DNA of 9,954 nucleotides from contig JBKHXE010000130.1 of assembly GCA_046566185.1 (NCBI GenBank), forward strand, positions 1-9,954. Reading direction: 5' to 3'. The stretch is from SCSIO-59966 sp046566185. Lineage in GTDB: Bacteria; Actinomycetota; Actinomycetes; Actinomycetales; SCSIO-59966. Under the pieces are notes generated by a model. The model did no database searches. It saw only the letters and a list, made by a program, of their open reading frames with translations, and was not told the DNA's origin. This document shows positions 1 through 5,895 of the stretch, piece after piece. The position numbers were made by a program, and so were the translations under genes. How positions within the stretch are numbered: the first letter of the stretch is position 1; each line of letters begins with the position of its first letter.

Positions 1-1
1 G

Positions 2-1660
2 ATGGCCAGCCCGGCGCCCGAGCAGCACGTGGACCCGACGCAGGCCGGAGGCACGGACGTGCCTGCCGACATCGACATCCACACCAGCGCCGGCAAGCTC
101 GCGGACCTGAGGCGCCGCATCGGCGAGGCCGTGCACGCGGGGTCCGCGCGCGGCGTCGAGAAGCAGCACGCCAAGGGCAAGAAGACGGCCCGCGAGCGCA
201 TCGACATGCTGCTCGACGAGGGGTCGTTCGTCGAGCTCGACGAGCTGGCACGCCACCGGTCGACGAACTTCGGGCAGCAGGCCAACCGTCCCTACGGCGA
301 CGGCGTCGTCACCGGGTACGTCACCGTCGACGGGCGGCCGGTGTGCGTCTTCGCGCAGGACTTCACGGTCTTCGGCGGCTCCCTCGGCGAGGTGTTCGGC
401 GAGAAGATCGTCAAGGTGATGGACCTGGCGATGAAGACGGGCTGCCCGGTCATCGGCATCAACGACTCCGGCGGCGCCCGCATCCAGGAGGGCGTGGTCT
501 CGCTCGGGCTCTACGGCGAGATCTTCCGCCGCAACGTGCACGCGTCCGGCGTCGTGCCGCAGATCTCGCTCATCATGGGACCCTGCGCCGGCGGGGCGGT
601 GTACTCCCCCGCCATCACCGACGTCACCGTGATGGTCGACCAGACCTCGCACATGTTCATCACGGGCCCGGACGTCATCAAGACGGTGACCGGCGAGGAC
701 GTCGGCATGGAGGAGCTGGGCGGCGCCCGCACCCACAACGCGACGTCCGGCAACGCCCACTACATGGCCTCCGACGAGGACGACGCGATCGCGTACGTCA
801 AGGAGGTGCTCGGCTACCTGCCGAGCAACAACCTGTCGGACCCGCCGGCCTACGAGGTCCCGGCCGACCTGGAGATCACGGACGAGGACCGGGAGCTCGA
901 CACCTTCGTGCCCGACTCGGCCAACCAGCCGTACGACATGCACACGGTCATCGAGCACGTCGTCGACAACACTGCCGACGGTCCCGATTTCCTCGAGCTG
1001 CAGCCGTTGTTCGCGCCGAACATCCTCGTCGGCTTCGGCCGGGTCGAGGGCCGCTCCGTCGGAGTCGTCGCGAACCAGCCGCTGCAGCTCGCCGGCACGC
1101 TCGACATCGACGCCTCGGAGAAGGCCGCGCGCTTCGTGCGGATGTGCGACGCCTTCAACGTCCCGGTGCTGACGTTCGTCGACGTCCCCGGCTTCCTGCC
1201 CGGCACCGACCAGGAGTACAACGGCATCATCCGCCGCGGCGCCAAGCTCATCTATGCGTACGCCGAGGCCACGGTGCCGCTGGTCACCGTCATCACGCGC
1301 AAGGCGTACGGCGGCGCGTACGACGTGATGGGCTCCAAGCACCTCGGGGCCGACCTCAACCTCGCGTGGCCGACGGCCCAGATCGCGGTGATGGGCGCCC
1401 AGGGGGCGGTGAACATCCTCTACCGCGCCGAGCTGAAGCGTGCCGCGGACGCCGGGGAGGACCTCGACGCCGTGCGCCAGCGCCTCATCGGCGAGTACGA
1501 GGACACGCTGGCCAACCCCTACGTCGCCGCCGAGCGAGGCTACGTGGACGCCGTCATCCCGCCGTCGCACACGCGGGTCCACGTCGTCCGAGCGCTCCGC
1601 GCGCTGCGCACCAAGCGTGAGCAGCTGCCGCCGAAGATGCACGGGAACATCCCGCTGTGA
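2..1660 (+). CDS. pccB: Propionyl-CoA carboxylase beta subunit (carboxyltransferase)
   Basis: Carboxyltransferase subunit of a biotin-dependent acyl-CoA carboxylase. It moves CO2 from carboxybiotin to propionyl-CoA to give (S)-methylmalonyl-CoA in the cytoplasm. The first crotonase-like half carries NDSGGARIQEG (from residue 154) and MGPCAGGAVYSP (from 192). The second half carries DVPGFLPGTDQE and KAYGGAYDVMGSKH. Asp441 in GGAYD corresponds to the Asp (422 in Streptomyces PccB) that favours propionyl-CoA over acetyl-CoA. The C-terminus LPPKMHGNIPL is typical of actinobacterial PccB/AccD5. The frame is open from ATG at 2 (552 aa) and codon bias is coding-like from there, but nothing upstream is visible. 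An in-frame GTG at 59 with a good Shine-Dalgarno would give 533 aa, closer to the usual ~530, and would renumber the specificity Asp as 422. The stop overlaps the start of accE. Family assignment is very secure; the start is not. Confidence 0.95.
   Translation: MASPAPEQHVDPTQAGGTDVPADIDIHTSAGKLADLRRRIGEAVHAGSARGVEKQHAKGKKTARERIDMLLDEGSFVELDELARHRSTNFGQQANRPYGDGVVTGYVTVDGRPVCVFAQDFTVFGGSLGEVFGEKIVKVMDLAMKTGCPVIGINDSGGARIQEGVVSLGLYGEIFRRNVHASGVVPQISLIMGPCAGGAVYSPAITDVTVMVDQTSHMFITGPDVIKTVTGEDVGMEELGGARTHNATSGNAHYMASDEDDAIAYVKEVLGYLPSNNLSDPPAYEVPADLEITDEDRELDTFVPDSANQPYDMHTVIEHVVDNTADGPDFLELQPLFAPNILVGFGRVEGRSVGVVANQPLQLAGTLDIDASEKAARFVRMCDAFNVPVLTFVDVPGFLPGTDQEYNGIIRRGAKLIYAYAEATVPLVTVITRKAYGGAYDVMGSKHLGADLNLAWPTAQIAVMGAQGAVNILYRAELKRAADAGEDLDAVRQRLIGEYEDTLANPYVAAERGYVDAVIPPSHTRVHVVRALRALRTKREQLPPKMHGNIPL
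47..61 (+). promoter_or_regulatory. Shine-Dalgarno and alternative GTG start inside pccB
   Basis: GGAGG at 47-51 is followed by a 7-nt spacer and an in-frame GTG at 59-61. The GGA codon it creates is the only A-ending codon among the first 19. The protein from this GTG begins MPADIDIHTSAGKLADLRRR (initiator read as Met), which places the conserved DIHTSAGKLADLRRR block close to the N-terminus as in relatives. Against it, the preceding 19 codons show strong third-position G/C, so they may be translated. Confidence 0.5.
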
Positions 1661-1875
1661 GCAGCGACGACACCCGGCCCGTGCTGCGTATCGTGCGCGG
1701 CGACGCCACTGCGGAGGAGATCGCCGCGCTCGTGACGGTCCTCGCCGCCACGTCGGGCGGGCAGTCCGGCGAGACGCCTGCGGCCGCGTCGGCCTGGAGC
1801 GACCGCGCAGCGCTCACCCGCGGCGTCCTGCCCCACGGGCCCCACGCCTGGCGGTCGTCGGCCTGGACCCGTTGA
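1657..1875 (+). CDS. accE: Acyl-CoA carboxylase epsilon subunit
   Basis: Small accessory subunit (72 aa) of actinobacterial acyl-CoA carboxylases. It binds the carboxyltransferase core and promotes assembly or activity of the alpha-beta complex. The family pattern is visible: an N-terminal LRIVRGDATAEEIAALVTVL block (residues 10-29), a central W in SAWSDRAAL, and the C-terminal GPHAWRSSAW. Length is normal for the family (about 60-80 aa). The GTG start overlaps the pccB stop in the arrangement GTGA, and there is no convincing Shine-Dalgarno, so translation is probably coupled to pccB. It ends 13 bp before the end of a convergent gene. No alpha subunit (biotin carboxylase/BCCP) is present in the window. 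Confidence 0.92.
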   Translation: MSSDDTRPVLRIVRGDATAEEIAALVTVLAATSGGQSGETPAAASAWSDRAALTRGVLPHGPHAWRSSAWTR

Positions 1876-1888
1876 GCCGTAGGCGCTC

Positions 1889-2446
1889 TCAGCCGCGGTG
1901 CCGCGCCTCGTGCCCCTCGTCGACGAGCAGCGTGACGAGCTCGCGGTAGTGCACCATCGCCCGTCGCAGCTCCTCGGTGGTGGCCGCGCCGTCCTCCTCG
2001 TGGTACCTCCGCCGCGCGTCCTGCGCGGCGCGGAGCTGCTCGGCGACCTCCGGGTGGTCCGCGGCCACCAGCTCGGCGCGGGACACCCCCTCGTCGACCG
2101 GGTACCCACGCTCGGTCATCACCTCGGCGACGAGCCGGTCCGCGTCGTCCACGGCCTCGCCCGGGTGGTCGACGAAGTCGGCCTGCACCTGCTGCCACCG
2201 CGCCAGGTACCGCTCGCGGGAGGCGGGGTCGAGCGGACGCACCTGCGCCGCGTCACGCCGCTCGGCGACGTCCTCGAGGTGCTGCCGCGCGGCACGCGCG
2301 CCGCCGTGCTCGGTGACGGCGCGGTCGTACTCGGGGCCGAACCGCTCGCGCACCCGGGCGGTGCGGCGGCGGCGGGCCCCGGCAAGGGCAAGCCCCACCA
2401 GCACCAGCAGCACGACCACGACGACGAGCCACACCCACGTGTCCAT
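1889..2446 (-). CDS. Conserved membrane-anchored protein of unknown function
   Basis: A 185-aa protein with one N-terminal transmembrane segment (about residues 4-23, almost all V and L) followed by RRRR at 25-28. By the positive-inside rule the rest lies in the cytoplasm. No lipobox or cleavable signal is seen. The soluble part carries FGPEYDRAV (from 36), an RPL...RYLARWQQVQADFVDHP block, DADRLVAEVMTERGYPVDE, an AADHPEV segment and a C-terminal LRRAMVHYRELVTLL helix. I recognise this pattern from conserved hypothetical proteins of Streptomyces and Micrococcales but know no function. ATG 2446 is chosen because the membrane segment begins directly after it; a short GGGGA lies just upstream. 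The frame stays open much further upstream, but that part is antisense to the next gene. Convergent to accE, divergent from DUF885. Confidence 0.85.
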   Translation of the reverse strand: MDTWVWLVVVVVLLVLVGLALAGARRRRTARVRERFGPEYDRAVTEHGGARAARQHLEDVAERRDAAQVRPLDPASRERYLARWQQVQADFVDHPGEAVDDADRLVAEVMTERGYPVDEGVSRAELVAADHPEVAEQLRAAQDARRRYHEEDGAATTEELRRAMVHYRELVTLLVDEGHEARHRG

Positions 2447-2491
2447 GGGATCCCCATGCCCCACGGGCGGCGCGTCAAACGTGGCCGCGGG

Positions 2492-2503
2492 TAGGGTCCG
2501 CCC
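2492..2503 (+). promoter_or_regulatory. Leaderless promoter (-10 hexamer) of the DUF885 gene
   Basis: TAGGGT at 2492-2497 matches the actinobacterial TANNNT -10 pattern and is followed by exactly 6 nt before the GTG start codon at 2504. This is the spacing expected when transcription begins at the first base of the start codon. No clear -35 hexamer is seen at the matching distance. The same geometry recurs at maf. Confidence 0.6.
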
Positions 2504-4207
2504 GTGAGACCCACGACCTCTGCCGCCCCCCGGACGTCGACGGCGGTCGACGCGATCGCCGACCGCCACGTCGAGGAGCTCTGCGCCCTCGACCCGCTGA
2601 CCGCCACCGCACTGGGCGTCGCCGGTCACGACGCGGAGGTCACGGACCTCTCGCCGACCGGCGTCGACGAGCGCGCCGGACTCGCGCGCCGCACCCTCGC
2701 GGCGCTCGACCGCGCCGAGGCCGAGGGCGGGCTCGACGAGACCGACCGCGTCACCGTGGCGGCCATGCGCGACCGGCTCGGCCTCGGGCTCGAGATCCAC
2801 GACGCCGGCCTGGGGTACGGCGGGCTCAACGTCATCGCCAGCCCGCTGCAGGGGCTGCGGGACGTCTTCGACCTCATGCCCACCGCGAGCGCCGAGCACT
2901 GGGCGACGATCGCAACCCGGCTGTCGCGGCTCGGCGACGGCGTCGCCGGCTACGTCGAGTCGCTGCGGCGGTCGGTGCGGGACGGTCACCCGCCGGCCCG
3001 CCGCCAGGTCGAGGCCTGCGTGCGGCAGGCCGAGGAGTTCTCCGCCCCGGAGACCGGCTTCTTCGCCACCTTCACCGCGGGGGCCCGGCCGGACGGCGCG
3101 GAGCCCGGTGACGCGCTGGCGAGCGACCTGCGGCGCGGCACCGAGGCGGCGTCGGCCGCGTACGCCGAGCTGGCCGACGTCCTGCGCACCGAGCTGCTGC
3201 CGGTGGCTCGGGAGCGGGACGCCGTCGGGCGGGACGAGTACGTCCTGTGGTCGCGGCTGTTCGTCGGCGCCCGCGTCGACCTGGACGAGACCTACGCCTG
3301 GGGCCTGGAGGAGCTGGCGCGCATCGAGGCCGAGATGCGTGAGGTCGCCGGCCGGATCGTGCCGGGCGGGTCGGTCCACGACGCCGTCGCGGCTCTGGAC
3401 TCCGACCCGGCCCGACGCATCACCGGCAAGGAGGCGTTCCGGGAGTGGATGCAGGCCGCGTCCGACCGCGCCGTCGCGGAGCTGGCCGACGTCCACTTCG
3501 ACATCCCCGAGCCGGTGCGGCGCATCGAGTGCATGATCGCGCCGACGACCTCCGGCGGCATCTACTACACCGGCCCCAGTGAGGACTTCACGCGGCCCGG
3601 CCGCATGTGGTGGGCGGTGCCCGAAGGCGTCGAGGACTTCTCGACCTGGCAGCAGACGACCACCGTGTACCACGAGGGCGTGCCCGGGCACCACCTGCAG
3701 ATCGCGCAGACGATGTACCGGTCGGAGCTGCTCAACCGCTGGCGGCGCCTGCTGTCGTGGTGCTCCGGGCACGGCGAGGGCTGGGCCCTGTACGCCGAGC
3801 GGCTGATGGCCGACCTCGGCTACCTCGACGACCCGGGCGACCGGCTCGGCATGCTCGACGGCTCCGCCTTCCGCGCCATGCGCGTCGTCGTCGACATCGG
3901 CTACCACTGCGGCCTGCCGGCGCCGGCCGAGGTGGGCGGCGGCACCTGGGACGTCGAGAAGATGTGGACGTTCATGCGTGCCCACACCCTCGAGGCCGAG
4001 CCCTTCCTGCGTTTCGAGCACCTGCGCTACCTCGGCTGGCCGGGCCAGGCGCCGTCCTACAAGGTCGGCGAGCGGCTGTGGCTGGCCATCCGCGACGAGG
4101 TGCGCTCGCGCGAGGGGGACGCCTTCGACCTCAAGGCCTTCCACCGCCGCGCGCTCGACGTGGGGTCGCTGCCCCTCGACGTCCTGCGCTCTACCCTGCT
4201 GCGGTGA
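2504..4207 (+). CDS. DUF885 family protein, putative zinc metallopeptidase
   Basis: A 567-aa cytoplasmic protein (no signal peptide) of the DUF885 family, which I recall being grouped with HExxH-type metallopeptidases; substrates are generally unknown. The family signature YHEGVPGHHLQ is present, with H390-E391 and H396/H397. A second signature, SGHGEGWALYAERLM, places E425 about 30 residues later, the usual arrangement for a third metal ligand. Other conserved stretches are GGIYYTGPSEDFTRPG, the C-terminal FMRAHTLEAEPFLRFE, and YLGWPGQAPSYKVGE near residue 510. Length fits the family (about 550-600 aa), and the motifs suggest an active enzyme. GTG 2504 is supported by the -10 element placed for leaderless expression. 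It stands alone as a transcription unit, followed 10 bp later by a GC-rich hairpin. Peptidase activity is inferred from motifs only. Confidence 0.92.
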   Translation: MRPTTSAAPRTSTAVDAIADRHVEELCALDPLTATALGVAGHDAEVTDLSPTGVDERAGLARRTLAALDRAEAEGGLDETDRVTVAAMRDRLGLGLEIHDAGLGYGGLNVIASPLQGLRDVFDLMPTASAEHWATIATRLSRLGDGVAGYVESLRRSVRDGHPPARRQVEACVRQAEEFSAPETGFFATFTAGARPDGAEPGDALASDLRRGTEAASAAYAELADVLRTELLPVARERDAVGRDEYVLWSRLFVGARVDLDETYAWGLEELARIEAEMREVAGRIVPGGSVHDAVAALDSDPARRITGKEAFREWMQAASDRAVAELADVHFDIPEPVRRIECMIAPTTSGGIYYTGPSEDFTRPGRMWWAVPEGVEDFSTWQQTTTVYHEGVPGHHLQIAQTMYRSELLNRWRRLLSWCSGHGEGWALYAERLMADLGYLDDPGDRLGMLDGSAFRAMRVVVDIGYHCGLPAPAEVGGGTWDVEKMWTFMRAHTLEAEPFLRFEHLRYLGWPGQAPSYKVGERLWLAIRDEVRSREGDAFDLKAFHRRALDVGSLPLDVLRSTLLR

Positions 4208-4217
4208 TCCTGTCGTC

Positions 4218-4239
4218 CCGCCACCTCGCAGGGTGGCGG
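4218..4239 (+). terminator. GC-rich hairpin after DUF885
   Basis: CCGCCACC (4218-4225) and GGTGGCGG (4232-4239) form a perfect 8-bp stem with a 6-nt loop, starting 10 bp after the DUF885 stop. There is no U-tract behind it, which is common for actinobacterial terminators. It would separate DUF885 transcription from the downstream leader and transporter. Confidence 0.6.
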
Positions 4240-4308
4240 TGGGTGTGGGCCACGTCATAGGCGCCGCCCGGAATGGTCCACCGCTGCCGACGGCTGCAAC
4301 CCGACGGC

Positions 4309-4386
4309 ATGAGCAACCCGTGGCACCTCACCGAGCGCCTGCACGTCGACCTCCGGCGGCAGGCGAGCTGCGCCTGTCGCGTCTGA
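4309..4386 (+). CDS. Leader peptide with C-terminal Cys-Ala-Cys (probable attenuator ORF)
   Basis: A 25-codon ORF from ATG 4309 to TGA 4384-4386. It encodes MSNPWHLTERLHVDLRRQ followed by ASCACRV. The core LxxRLHVDLxRxxxxxC resembles short actinobacterial ORFs annotated as putative leader peptides upstream of sulfur and other transport genes. Cysteine-responsive leader ORFs are established in mycobacteria. Both cysteines (TGC 4369-4371, TGT 4375-4377) lie within the last five residues, where stalling would control the RNA just downstream. The ORF sits in the gap between DUF885 and the symporter, 45 nt before the symporter start. No Shine-Dalgarno is evident, so it may be leaderless, but no clear TANNNT is placed for that either. 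The peptide itself probably has no function. Resemblance is from memory; the reading frame and codons are direct. Confidence 0.75.
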   Translation: MSNPWHLTERLHVDLRRQASCACRV

Positions 4387-4439
4387 GCAGCACCCTCCAC
4401 CCCCTGCTCGGACCACTCGAAAGGCACTCACGTGCTCAG
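4336..4439 (+). promoter_or_regulatory. Attenuator RNA with competing hairpins over leader ORF and symporter start
   Basis: Four pairings are visible. P: CGCCTGC 4336-4342 with GCAGGCG 4359-4365 (7 bp). A: 4356-4365 with 4371-4380 (10 bp, one G-U, 5-nt loop), which contains both Cys codons. B: 4381-4390 with 4404-4413 (10 bp, one T-G wobble, 13-nt loop), which contains the leader stop and abuts A. C: CTGAGCA 4383-4389 with TGCTCAG 4433-4439 (7 bp), which covers part of the symporter start codon. P and A exclude each other, as do B and C. A ribosome paused at the Cys codons would block A and also cover 4381-4390, preventing C and leaving the start codon free. The pairings are read directly; the switching model is inference. 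Confidence 0.6.
4419..4424 (+). promoter_or_regulatory. Ribosome binding site of the symporter gene
   Basis: GAAAGG lies 7 nt upstream of GTG 4432 and fixes that start codon. It lies 5 nt beyond the 3' arm of hairpin B, so access by ribosomes could depend on leader folding. Confidence 0.7.
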
Positions 4440-5802
4440 CGCACTCAAGCGCACGCCCTTCGGCGTGCAGGTTCTGCTCGGCCTCCTGCTCGGCGTCGTG
4501 CTCGGCGTCGCCGCCCGCTCGATGGGTCCCGTCGGCGAGGCGGGCGACCCCAACTGGCTGACCTCCACCCTCGAGACGATCGGCTCCAACTTCGTCACGC
4601 TGCTGCGCGCCGTCGTCCCCCCGCTCGTGTTCCTCGCCATCGTCGCGAGCATCGCCAACCTGAAGCAGGTCACCAACGCGGCGCGGCTCGCCGGGCGCAC
4701 GCTGCTGTGGTTCGGCATCACCGCGCTGGTGTCCGTCGCGATCGGCATCACGCTCGGCCTGGTCACCAACCCCGGCCTCCACACCACCGTCGACGCGTCG
4801 GCCGCCGAGGCGCCGGGCCGCACCGGCTCGTGGCTCGACTTTCTCACCGGCATCATCCCCGGCAACGTCCTGGGCCTGCAGGCCTCGACGTCCGCCGCCG
4901 AGGACGGCTCGCTGACGACGAGCCTGTCGTTCAACGTGCTGCAGATCATCGTCGTCGCCATCGCCGTCGGCGTCGCCGCGCTCAAGGCCGGTGACGTCGC
5001 CGAGCCGTTCCTGGCGTTCAACCGCTCGGCGCTCGCCGTCGTCCAGAAGGTGCTGTGGTGGATCATCCGCCTCGCGCCGATCGGCACCGTCGGCCTGCTC
5101 GGCCGCGCCGTCGCCCAGTACGGCTGGGACGCCCTCGCCCCGCTGGGCGTCTTCGTCGCCGACGTGTACGCCGGCCTCGCGATCGTGCTGCTGGTGCTGT
5201 ACCCGATGGTCCTGCGGCTCAACGGACTCAGCCCGCTGCGGTTCTTCGCCGGCGCCTGGCCGGCGATCCAGCTGGCGTTCGTGTCGCGCTCGTCGATCGG
5301 CACCCTTCCGGTGACCGAGCGGGTCACCGAGCGCAACCTCGGCGTCTCGGGCGGCTACGCCTCGTTCGCCGTCCCGCTCGGCGCCACCACGAAGATGGAC
5401 GGCTGTGCCGCGATCTACCCCGCCCTGGCGGCGATCTTCGTCGCGCAGTTCTTCGGCGTCGAGCTCGGCGTCCTCGACTACCTGCTCATCGCGTTCGTCT
5501 CGGTCGTCGGCTCGGCCGCCACCGCCGGGGTCACCGGCGCGACGGTGATGCTCACGCTCACGCTGTCGACGCTCGGCCTGCCGCTCGAGGGCGTCGGCCT
5601 CTTGCTGGCCGTCGACCCCATCCTCGACATGGGCCGCACCGCGGTGAACGTGGCGGGCCAGGTGCTCGTGCCGACGATCGTGGCCAAGCGCGAGGGCATC
5701 CTCGACGTCGACCGGTACGACTCGACCAGCGCCGGCGACCCGTTCGCGGACGACGAGCCGCGCGTCGGCGTCCGGCCGGAGCCCGTCCCGGCCGCCGCCT
5801 GA
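4432..5802 (+). CDS. DAACS/SDF-family symporter, probable cystine (TcyP-like) or dicarboxylate importer
   Basis: A 456-aa secondary transporter of the glutamate/dicarboxylate:cation symporter fold, with the expected eight membrane helices and two re-entrant hairpins. HP1 is SRSSIGTLPVT (from residue 285). TM7 is PLGATTKMDGCAAIYPA, with KMDG at 321-324. HP2 is SAATAGVTGA (361-370). TM8 is DPILDMGRTAVNVAGQ (from 395). Equivalents of the substrate-binding Asp (D399), Arg (R402) and Asn (N406) of archaeal GltPh are kept. The TM7 Asn of NMDG is Lys321 and the Asp ending NVxGD is Gln410, both at sodium-site positions, so ion coupling may differ. The GCAxIYPA and IDMGRTAxNV style recalls cystine transporters TcyP/YdjN, and the Cys-codon leader upstream supports that. 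A charged C-terminal tail (about 420-456) follows the last helix. Fold is certain; substrate is inferred. Confidence 0.85.
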   Translation: MLSALKRTPFGVQVLLGLLLGVVLGVAARSMGPVGEAGDPNWLTSTLETIGSNFVTLLRAVVPPLVFLAIVASIANLKQVTNAARLAGRTLLWFGITALVSVAIGITLGLVTNPGLHTTVDASAAEAPGRTGSWLDFLTGIIPGNVLGLQASTSAAEDGSLTTSLSFNVLQIIVVAIAVGVAALKAGDVAEPFLAFNRSALAVVQKVLWWIIRLAPIGTVGLLGRAVAQYGWDALAPLGVFVADVYAGLAIVLLVLYPMVLRLNGLSPLRFFAGAWPAIQLAFVSRSSIGTLPVTERVTERNLGVSGGYASFAVPLGATTKMDGCAAIYPALAAIFVAQFFGVELGVLDYLLIAFVSVVGSAATAGVTGATVMLTLTLSTLGLPLEGVGLLLAVDPILDMGRTAVNVAGQVLVPTIVAKREGILDVDRYDSTSAGDPFADDEPRVGVRPEPVPAAA

Positions 5803-5810
5803 CCCCCCTT

Positions 5811-5876
5811 GCGACCTCTGGAGGGTTTGCGGGGTCTCGTGGTGCCGTGAGACCCCCACAACCCTCCAGAGGTCGC
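5811..5876. repeat. Long inverted repeat (28-nt arms) between symporter and maf
   Basis: Arms 5811-5838 and 5849-5876 pair as 17 bp, a 3x3 mismatch (5828-5830 against 5857-5859), then 8 bp, around a 10-nt loop. The outer part of the left arm reads GCGACCTCTGGAGGGTT. It begins 8 bp after the symporter stop, so it can act as a terminator, though no U-tract follows. The right arm covers the expected -35 region of the maf promoter. Each arm is itself partly self-complementary (CCTC/GAGG), a feature of REP-like intergenic elements. Whether it is repeated elsewhere in the genome cannot be seen here. Confidence 0.85.
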
Positions 5877-5883
5877 TGCTGGT

Positions 5884-5895
5884 TAGCCTCCGGTA
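5884..5895 (+). promoter_or_regulatory. Leaderless promoter (-10 hexamer) of maf
   Basis: TAGCCT at 5884-5889 fits TANNNT and is followed by 6 nt and the GTG start at 5896, identical in spacing to the DUF885 promoter. No Shine-Dalgarno precedes the GTG. The maf start is independently fixed because the conserved LVLASASPAR block begins three residues in. Confidence 0.65.

Noticed and set aside
2473..2478. TTGACG on the minus strand as -35 of the membrane-protein gene
   Set aside because: No acceptable -10 hexamer lies 16-18 nt downstream, and that position nearly touches the start codon.
2447..4258. Very long minus-strand open frame continuing upstream of the membrane-protein gene, opposite DUF885
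   Set aside because: It is the mirror of DUF885 third-position G/C bias; its translation is low-complexity (R, A, G, V, D rich) with no motif, whereas DUF885 on the plus strand has clear family signatures.
4451..4468. GCACGCC-CTTC-GGCGTGC hairpin in the first codons of the symporter
   Set aside because: A stable 7-bp stem, but such hairpins arise easily in GC-rich coding sequence and it has no alternative pairing with the leader.
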